From assembly GCF_002979975.1 (NCBI RefSeq), contig NZ_PCQD01000004.1, forward strand, positions 68,486 through 132,485: 64,000 nt of DNA, in the 5' to 3' direction. Of this stretch, positions 49,908 to 60,568 are shown piece by piece. The notes beneath the pieces are model-generated. The model was not told the origin of the DNA, made no database searches, and was given only the letters and a program-made list of their open reading frames with translations. This DNA is from Pseudomonas sp. MYb185 (GTDB taxonomy: Bacteria; Pseudomonadota; Gammaproteobacteria; Pseudomonadales; Pseudomonadaceae). Both the position numbers and the translations under genes were made by a program. Numbering within the stretch: the stretch's first letter is position 1; each line of letters opens with the position of its first letter.

Positions 49908-51353
49908 ATGACTGAAGAAAACAACGCCGCACCCGATCCGGAGCAGGATCTGGCAACCCGGTTTCCTACCGCCTACACCATTCTGTTGTTGTTGATCGTT
50001 CTGGTGGCTGCGCTGACCTGGATCATTCCAGCGGGCCAGTACGAACGCAGCATGAACGAGGAGATCGGGCGTGAAGTGGCCGTCCCCGGAACCTATCAGA
50101 CGGTAGAGCCCAACCCCCAGGGCTTCACCGACATCATGTTGGCACCTACCGCCGGCTTCTATGATCCCGACAGTTATGCCGCCAATGCCATTGATGTGGC
50201 GCTGTTCGTGCTGTTTCTGGGTGGCTTTCTCGGTGTGGTGAACGCCACTGGCGCCATCGATACCGGTATCCGCAGTGCCATGCAGCATCTGGAGGGGCGA
50301 GAGATCTGGATGATCCCGACCCTGATGACGCTGTTTGCCCTCGGCGGTACGACCTACGGCATGGCCGAGGAAACACTGGCCTTCTATGCCATTCTGGTGC
50401 CGATCATCATCGCTGCCGGCTACGATGCGGTCACTGGCGTAGCGGTGATTCTGATCGGTGCCGGTATCGGTGTGCTGGGTTCGACCATCAACCCGTTCGC
50501 CACTGTCATCGCATCCAATGCGGCGGATATCCCCTTTACCGACGGCATGCTGCTGCGCCTGGTGCTGCTGATCGGGGGGCTGATCATCTGCGCAGCCTAT
50601 GTGATGCGTTATGCCAAGCGGGTCAAGGCCGACCCTTCACGCTCCGTCGTGGCCAGGCAGCGTGAGGCCCATCGCAAACTCTTTCTGCAGGCGGAGGAGC
50701 AGCAGGGTGATATCGCCCTGAGCCTGACGCAGAAACTGGTGCTGTTGATCTTCGCCCTGACCTTCATCGTCATGATCTGGGGTGTTTCCTCCCAGGACTG
50801 GTGGATGGACAAGATGGGCGCGCTGTTCCTCGGCGCTGCCATCGTCGTTGGCCTGGTCGCCCGGCTGGGCGAGAAGAGGCTGACCGGCAGTTTCGTCGAC
50901 GGTGCCCGTGACCTGCTTGGGGTGGCCCTGGTGGTTGGTCTGGCGCGGGGCATCGTGGTCATCATGGAGCAGGGCATGATCGCCGACTCGATCCTGCATG
51001 GTGCCGAAACGACCCTGGGCGGCGTATCGGAACTGGCCTTCATCAACCTGATGTTCTGGATCGAGGTGGGCATGAGCTTCTTCGTGCCATCCTCATCCGG
51101 TCTTGCCGTGTTGTCGATGCCGATCCTGGCGCCGCTGGCGGACTTCGCCGATGTCAGCCGGGATCTGGTGGTCACGGCCTATCAGTCGGCCAACGGCCTG
51201 GTCAACCTGATCAACCCGACCTTTGCGGTGGTCGTTGGTGGTCTCGCCATAGGGCGTGTCTCCTATGACCGCTGGCTGGTGTTCATCTGGCCGCTGCTAC
51301 TGATCCTGACGCTGTTCATCACGCTGGTGATCAGCGTCGGCGCCTTCCTGTAA
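49908..51353 (+). CDS. YfcC-family transporter, probable arginine/ornithine antiporter
   Basis: The 481-residue product has about twelve hydrophobic segments and the YfcC/DcuC-superfamily start FPTAYTILLLLIVLVAALTWIIPAGQYER. It occupies the place of arcD at the head of arcABC. The arcD of Pseudomonas aeruginosa is an APC-superfamily protein, so this is a different family doing the same job (inference from position). The ATG at 49908 follows AGGAGA by 7 bases; a GTG at 49881 is a less likely start. Confidence 0.85.
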   Translation: MTEENNAAPDPEQDLATRFPTAYTILLLLIVLVAALTWIIPAGQYERSMNEEIGREVAVPGTYQTVEPNPQGFTDIMLAPTAGFYDPDSYAANAIDVALFVLFLGGFLGVVNATGAIDTGIRSAMQHLEGREIWMIPTLMTLFALGGTTYGMAEETLAFYAILVPIIIAAGYDAVTGVAVILIGAGIGVLGSTINPFATVIASNAADIPFTDGMLLRLVLLIGGLIICAAYVMRYAKRVKADPSRSVVARQREAHRKLFLQAEEQQGDIALSLTQKLVLLIFALTFIVMIWGVSSQDWWMDKMGALFLGAAIVVGLVARLGEKRLTGSFVDGARDLLGVALVVGLARGIVVIMEQGMIADSILHGAETTLGGVSELAFINLMFWIEVGMSFFVPSSSGLAVLSMPILAPLADFADVSRDLVVTAYQSANGLVNLINPTFAVVVGGLAIGRVSYDRWLVFIWPLLLILTLFITLVISVGAFL

Positions 51354-51377
51354 TGCATTGGCAATTGAGGACTTCAC

Positions 51378-52607
51378 ATGACTAGGCATGCACTTGGTGT
51401 TCACTCCGAAACCGGCATTTTGCGACAAGTCATCGTCTGTCGCCCTGGCCTGGCCCATCGCAGACTGACGCCGACCAATTGCGATGCGCTGTTGTTCGAT
51501 GACGTGTTCTGGGTCAAACAGGCGCAGAAGGACCACGATGTGTTCGCCAATCTGATGCGCGCACGGGGGGTGGAGGTGCTGGACGTCAATGACTTGCTGG
51601 CCGATACCCTGGATATTGGCGAAGCGCGGGCATGGCTTCTTGACCAGCGCATCACCTGGGATCATATCGGCGTCGGCATGGTATCCGACCTGAGGGCCTG
51701 GATGGATGAACTGCCGGGCCGGACACTGGCAGAATTCCTCATCGGCGGCTTGCAGGTGAGCGACCTGCCGTTCAACCCGAGCGGCCTGTTCGGTAACCAT
51801 CTGGGGCCGTCCGGCTTCGTCCTGCCACCGCTGCCGAACTTCCTTTTCACCCGCGACAACAGCGCCTGGATCTATGATGGTGTCAGCCTGAACCCCATGT
51901 ACTGGAGCGCCCGCAAGCCGGAAACCCTGCTGATGGCGACCATCTATCGCTTCCATCCGCTGTTCGCCGGCAAGGTCGAGGTGCTCTGGGGCGACCCGCT
52001 CAAGGACCATGCCCTGGCCACCCTGGAAGGGGGCGACATCATGCCGGTCGGCAACGGCGCGGTGCTGGTGGGCATGGGCGAGCGCTCGTCACCCCAGGCG
52101 ATCGGGCAGTTGGCCAATGCCCTGTTCGAGCGCGGCACCGTCAATCGTGTGGTGGCCTGCCAGATTCCCAAGACCCGATCCGCCATGCACCTGGATACAG
52201 TGTTCACCTTCTGCGGCGGCAACGTGGTGACCACCTTCAAGGAAATGGCCGATCAAATGATCTGCTACGACCTGCGCCCCGGTACGGGCGGCAAGCACCT
52301 GTCGTTCCGCCAGGACCCGCGCCCGTTGTTCGACGTGGTAGCTGATGTGCTGGGCTATGATTCGCTGGTCGTGGTTCCTACCGGCGGGGACACGCCTGCC
52401 GAACGCGAGCGTGAGCAATGGAATGACGGCAACAACGTGCTGGCCCTGAGCCCGGGGGTGGTGATTGGCTATGATCGTAATGATGACACTAACGCCGCTC
52501 TGGAAATGGCGGGTATCGAAGTGCTGAAAATACCCGGTGCCGAGCTGGGACGGGGCAGGGGCGGCGGGCGTTGCATGAGCTGCCCGACCATTCGCGATGC
52601 GATCTGA
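51378..52607 (+). CDS. arcA: Arginine deiminase ArcA
   Basis: ArcA converts arginine to citrulline and ammonia, the first step of anaerobic ATP formation from arginine. The 409-residue product has the active-site motifs FTRDNS (Asp160), EGGD, MHLDTVF and the nucleophile Cys399 in GGGRCMSCP. It lies 24 bases after the carrier gene and is followed by arcB and arcC. Confidence 0.97.
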   Translation: MTRHALGVHSETGILRQVIVCRPGLAHRRLTPTNCDALLFDDVFWVKQAQKDHDVFANLMRARGVEVLDVNDLLADTLDIGEARAWLLDQRITWDHIGVGMVSDLRAWMDELPGRTLAEFLIGGLQVSDLPFNPSGLFGNHLGPSGFVLPPLPNFLFTRDNSAWIYDGVSLNPMYWSARKPETLLMATIYRFHPLFAGKVEVLWGDPLKDHALATLEGGDIMPVGNGAVLVGMGERSSPQAIGQLANALFERGTVNRVVACQIPKTRSAMHLDTVFTFCGGNVVTTFKEMADQMICYDLRPGTGGKHLSFRQDPRPLFDVVADVLGYDSLVVVPTGGDTPAEREREQWNDGNNVLALSPGVVIGYDRNDDTNAALEMAGIEVLKIPGAELGRGRGGGRCMSCPTIRDAI

Positions 52608-52622
52608 CGGGGAGGTACGGAG

Positions 52623-53624
52623 ATGGCTTTCAATCTGAAGAATCGACACTTCCTTACCCTGCGCGATTTCACGCCGCGTGAAATCGGCTTCCTGCTCAAG
52701 CTGGCCAGCGACCTGAAGGCAGCCAAGTATGCGGGCACCGAAGTGCCGCTGCTGCGCGGCAAGGACATTGCCCTGATCTTCGAGAAGGACTCCACCCGCA
52801 CCCGGGTCGGATTCGAGGTGGCGGCCTTCGACCAGGGCGCGCGGGTCACCTATCTGGGCCCCACCGGCACCCATATCGGTCACAAGGAGTCGGTCAAGGA
52901 CACCGCCAGAGTGCTTGGTCGGGTATACGATGCCATCGAATATCGGGGCTTTGCCCAGACGGTGGTCGAGGAGCTGGCGCAGCACGCAGGCGTGCCGGTA
53001 TACAACGGCTTGACCAATGAATTCCACCCCACCCAGGTGCTCGCCGATCTGCTTACCATGCAGGAGCATGTCGACAAACCGCTGCGTGACGTCGCTTATG
53101 TGTTTGTCGGTGATGCGGCCAACAACATGGGCGACAGCCTGCTGATCGGCGGCGCCAAGATGGGGATGGACGTACGTCTCTGTGCGCCCAGGGCCTGCTG
53201 GCCCGGCGCTGGCATCCAGCAGGAGGCAGAGCGGATTGCCCAGGTTACCGGTGCCCGCATCATGATCACCGAGGACGTGGACAGCGCCGTGGCCGGGGTC
53301 GATTTCGTCTACACCGATGTCTGGCTGTCCATGGGTGAGCCCGAGGAAAAGTGGGCACAGCGGATCAAGCTGCTGTTGCCCTATCAGGTCAATGCCGCGC
53401 TGATGGCCCGGACCGGTAACCCCCGCGTGCGCTTCATGCACTGTCTGCCCGCCTTTCACAATACCGAAACCAGCATCGGCAAGGAGATCCAGCAGAAATT
53501 CGGTATCGATGCCATGGAGGTTACCGAAGAGGTGTTCGAAGGTCCGGCTTCCATCGTCTTCGACCAGGCGGAAAACCGCATGCACACCATCAAGGCGGTA
53601 CTCGTCGCCACCCTGGGAGTCTGA
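52623..53624 (+). CDS. arcB: Catabolic ornithine carbamoyltransferase ArcB
   Basis: ArcB splits citrulline with phosphate to ornithine and carbamoyl phosphate. The 333-residue product has the carbamoyl-phosphate motif DSTRTR, the HPTQ motif ([13 protein letters not shown]), and the ornithine loop residues near HCLPAFHN. A catabolic rather than biosynthetic role follows from its place in arcABC. The ATG is preceded by GGGGAGG. Confidence 0.96.
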   Translation: MAFNLKNRHFLTLRDFTPREIGFLLKLASDLKAAKYAGTEVPLLRGKDIALIFEKDSTRTRVGFEVAAFDQGARVTYLGPTGTHIGHKESVKDTARVLGRVYDAIEYRGFAQTVVEELAQHAGVPVYNGLTNEFHPTQVLADLLTMQEHVDKPLRDVAYVFVGDAANNMGDSLLIGGAKMGMDVRLCAPRACWPGAGIQQEAERIAQVTGARIMITEDVDSAVAGVDFVYTDVWLSMGEPEEKWAQRIKLLLPYQVNAALMARTGNPRVRFMHCLPAFHNTETSIGKEIQQKFGIDAMEVTEEVFEGPASIVFDQAENRMHTIKAVLVATLGV

Positions 53625-53625
53625 C

Positions 53626-54540
53626 ATGCTGATCGTCGTCGCCCTGGGTGGTAACGCCCTGCTGAAACGCGGTGAGCCGCTGACCGCCAGTGTCCAGCGT
53701 GCCAATGTACGGATAGCCGCCCAGTCCCTGGCCGCCCTGGTGCGGGCCGGGCATGAGCTGGTGGTCACCCACGGCAATGGGCCGCAGGTGGGCCTGCTGG
53801 CCCTCCAGGGTGCTACCTACCGGCCGGATGAAGCCTATCCCCTGGATGTACTTGGAGCGGAAACCGAAGGGATGATCGGCTACATCATCGAGCAGGAACT
53901 GGAAAATGCCCTGGAGCATGACCGGCCGGTGGCCACCTTGCTGACCCAGGTGGTGGTGGATCAACACGACCCGGCATTCGATAACCCGACCAAGTTCGTC
54001 GGGCCGGTGTACGAGCGGGCTGAAGCCGAGTCCCGCGCCCGGGCTGTCGGCTGGCATATCGCCGCAGATGGCGACAAATGGCGACGGGTGGTGCCCTCAC
54101 CGCAGCCACTGGAAATCCCGGATATGCGGGTGATCAAGCTGCTGCTGGACCGGGGCGTGGTGGTGATCTGTGCCGGCGGAGGCGGGATTCCGGTAGTGCG
54201 GCTGGAGGATGGCAGTACCCTGGGTGTCGAGGCGGTTATCGACAAGGATGCCGCCAGTGCCTTGCTGGCGCGGGAGCTCAAGGCAGATGCCCTGTTGCTG
54301 CTGACGGATGTCGATGCCGTATACCGGGATTTCGGCAAGGATAGCGCCGTAGCGCTATCGCATCTGAGCGTAGATCAGGCGCGTGCCCTGGATCTGCCTG
54401 CCGGTTCCATGGGACCCAAGATGAACGCCGCTGCCGACTTCGCCGAGGGTGGTGGGATCAGCGGTATTGGCAGACTGGAAGATGCTCTGGCGATTCTGCA
54501 GGGGAGAGCGGGGACGCGCGTTTCCAGTGCAAAGGACTGA
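53626..54540 (+). CDS. arcC: Carbamate kinase ArcC
   Basis: ArcC makes ATP from carbamoyl phosphate and ADP. The 304-residue product starts [19 protein letters not shown] and has the family motifs [11 protein letters not shown] and [12 protein letters not shown]. The ATG at 53626 follows the arcB stop by one base. The same frame is open upstream within arcB and is not coding there. It closes the operon, three bases from the convergent MATE gene. Confidence 0.96.
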   Translation: MLIVVALGGNALLKRGEPLTASVQRANVRIAAQSLAALVRAGHELVVTHGNGPQVGLLALQGATYRPDEAYPLDVLGAETEGMIGYIIEQELENALEHDRPVATLLTQVVVDQHDPAFDNPTKFVGPVYERAEAESRARAVGWHIAADGDKWRRVVPSPQPLEIPDMRVIKLLLDRGVVVICAGGGGIPVVRLEDGSTLGVEAVIDKDAASALLARELKADALLLLTDVDAVYRDFGKDSAVALSHLSVDQARALDLPAGSMGPKMNAAADFAEGGGISGIGRLEDALAILQGRAGTRVSSAKD

Positions 54541-54543
54541 GCT

Positions 54544-55881
54544 TCAGGCAAACAGCTGCTTGCTCCGCCAGCCTCCCCAACGGTAATAGGCAATCGAGAA
54601 AAGGCTGCTGATGAAGAAGCTGATGCCTATCCCCAGGGCAATCCCCGCCTCCCCATACAAGGTGGTCATCCAGTACGCCAGGGGCACGCGTAACAGCCAC
54701 AGTGAAATGATATTCAAGGCCAGAATCTGGAACATCGCTCCGGCCCCGCGAACCACCCCGTTGAGGATGAAATTCAGGCCGATGAACGGATAGAACAGGG
54801 CGATGGTGCGCAGGTAGGAGACGCCAAACGCCACGCTGTCCTCATCCCGGATAAATAATCGGACCAGGGGCTGTGCCCAGATGAACAAGATGGCCGCGAC
54901 CACCGACATGATTACCAGGTTGTAGAGAATGCCGGCCCGGGAAATCTGTGCTACCCGCGTCCATTGCTGCGCCCCGATATTCTGTGCGGCCATGGCAGTG
55001 ACAGCGGAACCCAGGGCGATGGCTGGCAACAGGATGATGTTGTCCAGTCGTTGTGCGGCACCGAACCCGGCCACCACCTCCGCGCCAAAGCTGTTCACCA
55101 GCGAGAGAATGACCGTCATGCCGGAATAGATGACGATCATCTGGATACCCGATGGCACACCCAACTGCAGGATGGTCTTTATCTCCTCCGGCCTGGGCCG
55201 TTGCAGTCTGAAGCTGTACTGCACCGACCTGCCTGCCAGATACCGCAGGCTGTACAGGAAGGCCATCGCTTGCGCCAGCACCGTGGCCCAGGCGGCACCA
55301 GACACGCCCATGTTGAACCCGGCGATGAACAGCGGGGTCAGCGCGGCGGCCAGAACGGTGGCCAGCAACACGAAATACATCGGCGTCTTGCTGTCGCCGA
55401 ATGCCCGCAGCACGGTGCCGATAAAGTTGTAGCCGACCAGGAACAGGGTGCCAATGAAGGTGATCTGCAGGTACTGACGGGCAGAGTCGGCGATCAAAGC
55501 TGGCGTATTGAGCAGTGCCAGCAGCGACTCGGCAAACACATAACCGGCCAGGCCAATGAGCAGGGACAGTCCGCCCAAGAGGATGGTGAATGCGCTCAGA
55601 TAGGCGTGTATACCCTGCTGGTTCTCCGCTCCCTTCAGCTGCGCAAACACTGTCAGGGTCGCATTGTTCATGCCCATCACGAAGGCCAGTACCACGACCA
55701 TGACCGTCGTGCCCACGGTGACGGCGGCGAAGGCCGCGCTCCCCAGCAGGTTGCCGACCCACAGGCCGTTGATCAGCAGCATCGCGGCCTGCAGCAGGTT
55801 GGTCAACAGGATGGGAAATGAGAACAGCAACAGCTTCCGGGGTACGGAGCCCTGGGTAAAATCTCTCTTCACGGATATCAC
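54544..55881 (-). CDS. MATE family efflux transporter
   Basis: The 445-residue product shows the twelve-helix MATE layout with two related halves (GSVPRKLLLFSFPILLTNLLQAAMLLINGLWVG; LGVPSGIQMIVIYSGMTVILSLVNSFGAEVVAGFGAAQRLDNI). Such pumps exchange cationic compounds for Na+ or H+. The start is GTG at 55881 with GGAAAGGT directly upstream; a second GTG at 55872 is an equally plausible start. Substrate is unknown. Confidence 0.9.
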   Translation of the reverse strand: MISVKRDFTQGSVPRKLLLFSFPILLTNLLQAAMLLINGLWVGNLLGSAAFAAVTVGTTVMVVVLAFVMGMNNATLTVFAQLKGAENQQGIHAYLSAFTILLGGLSLLIGLAGYVFAESLLALLNTPALIADSARQYLQITFIGTLFLVGYNFIGTVLRAFGDSKTPMYFVLLATVLAAALTPLFIAGFNMGVSGAAWATVLAQAMAFLYSLRYLAGRSVQYSFRLQRPRPEEIKTILQLGVPSGIQMIVIYSGMTVILSLVNSFGAEVVAGFGAAQRLDNIILLPAIALGSAVTAMAAQNIGAQQWTRVAQISRAGILYNLVIMSVVAAILFIWAQPLVRLFIRDEDSVAFGVSYLRTIALFYPFIGLNFILNGVVRGAGAMFQILALNIISLWLLRVPLAYWMTTLYGEAGIALGIGISFFISSLFSIAYYRWGGWRSKQLFA

Positions 55882-56023
55882 ACCTTTCCGACAGTGGACT
55901 GTCTCTCAACAGCAATGAAGATGGCGCTACCCTCCAGGCCCTCGGCTGGTGTTCTTGATCAGATGGGGAAAGGGGGCTGCGCCGCTGTTTCGCTGCGATG
56001 CACAGCCCTTTGCTGTCTGCTGA

Positions 56024-56836
56024 TCAGTCGAAGTGCTCGTGGCTGTTCGCTGCCGACTTGCGCCAGTAGCTTGCCGCACGGATACGGCTCTTGTCGATGC
56101 CGCGCTCCTCGACCAGATAGCGGCGTACCGCTTTGATATCGCTGTATTCCCCGGCAGCCCAGACATACCCCTCGCCCTGTGGCAGGGTCAGATCGCGCAG
56201 GGTGGACTCAAATACGCCCGTGCCGGCGGGGCTGTTCTCGGTCTCGCTCACCCAGTGCACATCCCGTTCACACTGGCCATGAAGTTCTATCCTGGCGTCC
56301 TCTCTCGCCGTCTTGATCACCACGATAGCCTTGCTGGTAGCGGGCAGTTCTTCCAGCCGGCGGGCAATGGCGGGTATGGCCGTTTCATCACCGAGCAACA
56401 GGTGCCAGTCGAAAACGGTGGGAATGACGAAGGAGCCGCGCGGTCCGGCTATGCCCAGCCAATGACCTGGTTCGGCATGGCTGGCCCACTCGGTCGCCGG
56501 CCCGTCATGGTGCAGGACGAAATCGATATCCAGTTCATTGCTGACCGGATCGTAGCGGCGGGGTGTGTAATCACGCATCTCGGGTCTGGGCTTGCCCTCG
56601 GCAAAGGTCAGACCCGCCGGTCCCACGGTCGGTATGTTGGGCTTGGCACCGGGAGCTTCCGGTACCAGCAGCTTGAGGTGATCATCGAACGAGGCGGAGA
56701 GAAATCCGGCCAGGTCGTCGCCTGTCAGGGTGATACGGCGCATGGCCGGGCTCAGTTCGGTAACACGCTTCACCTCCAGCAGACGGGTTCTGATGGGATG
56801 CTGTACTTTCTGTGGTTTGAAGAGATCGGTTGTCAT
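56024..56836 (-). CDS. Siderophore-interacting protein (NADPH-dependent ferric-chelate reductase, YqjH/ViuB type)
   Basis: SIP enzymes release iron from ferric siderophores by FAD-mediated reduction. The 270-residue product has the flavin-binding motif RDYTPRRYD (residues 88-96), the NAD(P)-domain segment LLGDETAIPAIARRLEEL and the C-terminal motif WAAGEYSDIKAVRRYL. It lies nine bases after a PadR regulator gene on the same strand and is probably co-transcribed. In E. coli the related yqjI-yqjH pair is divergent. Confidence 0.93.
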   Translation of the reverse strand: MTTDLFKPQKVQHPIRTRLLEVKRVTELSPAMRRITLTGDDLAGFLSASFDDHLKLLVPEAPGAKPNIPTVGPAGLTFAEGKPRPEMRDYTPRRYDPVSNELDIDFVLHHDGPATEWASHAEPGHWLGIAGPRGSFVIPTVFDWHLLLGDETAIPAIARRLEELPATSKAIVVIKTAREDARIELHGQCERDVHWVSETENSPAGTGVFESTLRDLTLPQGEGYVWAAGEYSDIKAVRRYLVEERGIDKSRIRAASYWRKSAANSHEHFD

Positions 56837-56845
56837 GATTAGGCC

Positions 56846-57427
56846 TCAAGTGTTGTTGGAAGATTCATCGTTCGCTGTCGGTGCTTGTTGGCGGATATCG
56901 CTGGCCGCGCGTTGCAAGATGGCAATGATGCGTCGCTGCTCGTTATGGTCGGCTTCCCCCCGGGCCAACAGGGCGGCCTGCAATGTCTTGCGGGCCTGAA
57001 TGAACTCAGGCAGCCAGCCGGTGGCTGCCGCCGCTGCTGCCTCGCTTTCACTGGCCTGGCTCATCCACAGCATTTTTTTCGCTGCATGTTTCAGGATGTC
57101 GATAAGCGTCTGGGCGCGTTCTGCGTGTTGCTGCAGATACGCCAGGCCGGCTGCGGTAATCCGGTAGTTCTTGCGTTTACCGCTCAGTTCCACCTGCGCC
57201 AGCCCCAGGGTCTCCAACTGCCCCAACGCGGGATACAACACACCGGGGCTGGGGTTGTAATAGCCGCGCGACAGGTCGTTGAAGCGCCTGGCGAGTTCAT
57301 AACCGTGGGCGGGGGAGTCGCGCAGGAACCACAGCAGCTTGAGCTGCAACTCGTCTGCATTGAATTTGCGCCCACGCGTCAAGTGGCTTCCCCGTCTGCG
57401 CACACTGTCCTTGTCATTACCGTTCAC
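56846..57427 (-). CDS. PadR-family transcriptional regulator (YqjI-like)
   Basis: The 193-residue product has a PadR winged helix (LLWFLRDSPAHGYELARRFNDLSRGYYNPSPGVLYPALGQLETLGLAQV) and a helical C-terminal dimerisation part. The GTG at 57427 is chosen because GGAG lies six bases upstream and a strong promoter at 57470-57498 would begin transcription after all longer in-frame starts but the one at 57457. YqjI of E. coli represses the neighbouring reductase yqjH in response to nickel/iron. The Cys/His-rich N-terminus of YqjI is absent here, so the ligand may differ. Confidence 0.88.
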   Translation of the reverse strand: MNGNDKDSVRRRGSHLTRGRKFNADELQLKLLWFLRDSPAHGYELARRFNDLSRGYYNPSPGVLYPALGQLETLGLAQVELSGKRKNYRITAAGLAYLQQHAERAQTLIDILKHAAKKMLWMSQASESEAAAAAATGWLPEFIQARKTLQAALLARGEADHNEQRRIIAILQRAASDIRQQAPTANDESSNNT

Positions 57428-57469
57428 AATAGGCTCCAGTGCCGTCTGGCATGTCATAAGATGCATCGT

Positions 57470-57498
57470 AAGATATATATTTGCCAGAAGGCTGTCAA
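57470..57498 (-). promoter_or_regulatory. Sigma-70 promoter of the PadR-SIP operon with candidate operator
   Basis: On the minus strand TTGACA (57498-57493) and TATCTT (57475-57470) are 17 bp apart, a near-consensus promoter. The -10 overlaps a direct repeat TAAGAT (plus strand 57457-57462 and 57469-57474) surrounding a palindrome GATGCATC (57460-57467). This is a likely PadR autoregulatory site. Confidence 0.7.
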
Positions 57499-57708
57499 GC
57501 AAGCGCCTTTTTCCCTGGACCGGATCTCAAGTCGGTAGCACCGGCACGCTGTCTTAACTCTCGATTAATCGGGCTCCCGCATCTTGGGGGCAACTGGATC
57601 ATTCAAGGGGTAGCGTTTGTTGTTACGACGATATGTGGGGCTGGGACAGTGGCAGGCGCTGCGCCCGCCGACCGTCATCCTGATCGCCCAGAATACAGTG
57701 GGGGAGCC

Positions 57709-58548
57709 ATGATCAGTGTCGGTCCGTTCTCTATCGATGTTGTCGTGGTTGGCGTGGCAGCGATACTGGCCTGTCTGGTTGCCTGGCCGGTGGCCCGGCG
57801 CACGCCGGATGCCAGCGCAAAGGTGGCCGCCGCCCTGATCCTGGACGCCTTGCTGGTCGGCCTGCTGGCTGGCCGGGGGGCTTTCATCCTGCTCTGGTGG
57901 GAAGAATATTCGGCCGCACCCCGCAGCATGCTGGCGGTGGCGGATGGCGGCTTTCACTGGCCGACCGGTTTGCTGGTAGGCATTGCCTGGGTCTGGTGGA
58001 AAACCCGCACGCAGACGCAAATGCGCAAGCCAGTCTATACCGGCATCCTGGCCGGCGTGGTGCTGTGGGGCGCGGTGGGTAGCCTGCCGCTGCTGTTGCA
58101 GCATGCGGCGCCTTCACTGCCGAAGCTGCAACTGACCAATGTCGATTACTCCGAATCGGTGGCGCTCGACAGCTACACCGGCCAGCCGGTAGTGCTGAAC
58201 CTGTGGGCGACCTGGTGCCCTCCCTGCCGGCGCGAAATGCCAGTGCTGGAGCAGGCGCAGTCCGATTACCCGGAAGTGGCCTTCGTCCTGGTCAATCAGG
58301 GGGAAAGCGCCGGGGAGGTCGGCGATTTCCTGACGGCGCAGGGGCTGGAGCTGGAGCATGTGCTGCTGGACCCGTTTTCCCGGGCGATGCATGAGGTCGG
58401 TTCGCGTGGCCTGCCGACCACGCTGTTTTTCGATGCAGAGGGGCGCCTGGTGGACTCGCACATGGGCGAACTGACCATGCCGAGCCTGCGCAATACCCTG
58501 CGTCGCCACTTTCAGTTGTCTTCAACCCCCACCAAAGAGCAGGAATGA
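57709..58548 (+). CDS. TlpA-like thioredoxin fused to an Lgt-like membrane domain
   Basis: The 279-residue product has about four membrane helices in residues 1-135 and a periplasmic thioredoxin domain after residue 140 with active site WCPPC (Cys170, Cys173) and a cis-Pro segment GLPTTLFFD. The membrane part (VGPFSIDVVVVG...LVGLLAGRGAFILLWWEEY...GGFHWPTGLLVG) resembles the first half of prolipoprotein diacylglyceryl transferase, but the catalytic His position is replaced. It overlaps the DsbG-like gene by four bases. A periplasmic reductase role together with that protein is likely. The ATG at 57709 follows GGGGGAG; the longer upstream frame is not family-like. Confidence 0.88.
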   Translation: MISVGPFSIDVVVVGVAAILACLVAWPVARRTPDASAKVAAALILDALLVGLLAGRGAFILLWWEEYSAAPRSMLAVADGGFHWPTGLLVGIAWVWWKTRTQTQMRKPVYTGILAGVVLWGAVGSLPLLLQHAAPSLPKLQLTNVDYSESVALDSYTGQPVVLNLWATWCPPCRREMPVLEQAQSDYPEVAFVLVNQGESAGEVGDFLTAQGLELEHVLLDPFSRAMHEVGSRGLPTTLFFDAEGRLVDSHMGELTMPSLRNTLRRHFQLSSTPTKEQE

Positions 58549-59354
58549 TCATGTTGTTACGCTCAACACCTTACCCGTGGATTTTCGGCATCACCGCCGT
58601 GCTTATGGCCGGTTGCAGTCAGGCGCAAGACAGCGCGCAGCCTGCCGCGCTGCAGTCGTTGCAGGAACAGGGCATCGATATTATCCAGGAGTTCGAGGTG
58701 GGCAATGGCCTGCGAGGCTTTGCCGGCGCAGCAGGTGATCAGCCGATCGGCATCTATGTCGCACCCGACGGCAGCGCCATTGTCGGCACACGGATAGCGG
58801 CGGATGGCAGTCGGATCGATGATGGTCGGCTGCAGGAACTGGTCGCCCAGCCGCTGGCGGAGCGCACCTGGGCGCAGTTGGATAAGGCTGCCTGGGTGCA
58901 GGATGGCGAACTGGACGCCCCGCGGGTGGTCTACGCCTTCAGCGATCCGAACTGTCCCTACTGCAACCAGTTCTGGCAGGCTGCACGGCCCTGGGTCGAC
59001 GCTGGCAAGGTACAGTTGCGCCACGTCATGGTCGGCATGCTGCGCGCCGATAGCGCAACCAAGGCCGCGGCGATTCTCGATGCGGCGGACAGTACAGCGG
59101 CGCTGACACAGAACGAGACCCGGTTTGCCGATGGAGGCATTGCACCGGCAAAGGCGGTCTCTGCCGCGACGCAGCAGCGCCTGGATGACAATCAGAGGCT
59201 GATGGTCGGTCTGGGCTTTCGTGGTACGCCAGGTATTGTGGCAAGGGGCAGTGATGGGCTGTTGCAGAAACTCAACGGGCTACCGCGGCCGGATGCCTTG
59301 CTGGAGCTGTTGGGACCGCGTCCGACTACCGAGGCGGTGCTGGACGGGCGCTGA
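58545..59354 (+). CDS. dsbG: Periplasmic thiol:disulfide isomerase, DsbG-like
   Basis: DsbC/DsbG proteins correct or protect periplasmic cysteines. The 269-residue product has a signal with MAGC at residues 21-24 that could be a lipobox. An N-terminal dimerisation domain is followed by a thioredoxin fold with CPYC (Cys137, Cys140) and the cis-Pro loop GFRGTPGIV. It overlaps the TlpA-like gene. In Pseudomonas dsbG lies beside a TlpA-like gene and a DsbD; no dsbD is in this window. A second ATG at 58551 has the better-placed AGGA. Confidence 0.9.
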   Translation: MIMLLRSTPYPWIFGITAVLMAGCSQAQDSAQPAALQSLQEQGIDIIQEFEVGNGLRGFAGAAGDQPIGIYVAPDGSAIVGTRIAADGSRIDDGRLQELVAQPLAERTWAQLDKAAWVQDGELDAPRVVYAFSDPNCPYCNQFWQAARPWVDAGKVQLRHVMVGMLRADSATKAAAILDAADSTAALTQNETRFADGGIAPAKAVSAATQQRLDDNQRLMVGLGFRGTPGIVARGSDGLLQKLNGLPRPDALLELLGPRPTTEAVLDGR

Positions 59355-59393
59355 TGCAGGTAGCCGACGCCGTTGCTGAGGGGTAAATCCTGT

Positions 59394-60470
<1,077 letters not shown>

Positions 60471-60568
60471 GGCCTATCTGCTGATGTCTTGAGTACAGGC
60501 TGACAGCATAGGGCGGAATTCGATCGCAACAACTCCGTATCTTGCGATCGAATTTTCAGTATCGCGGC

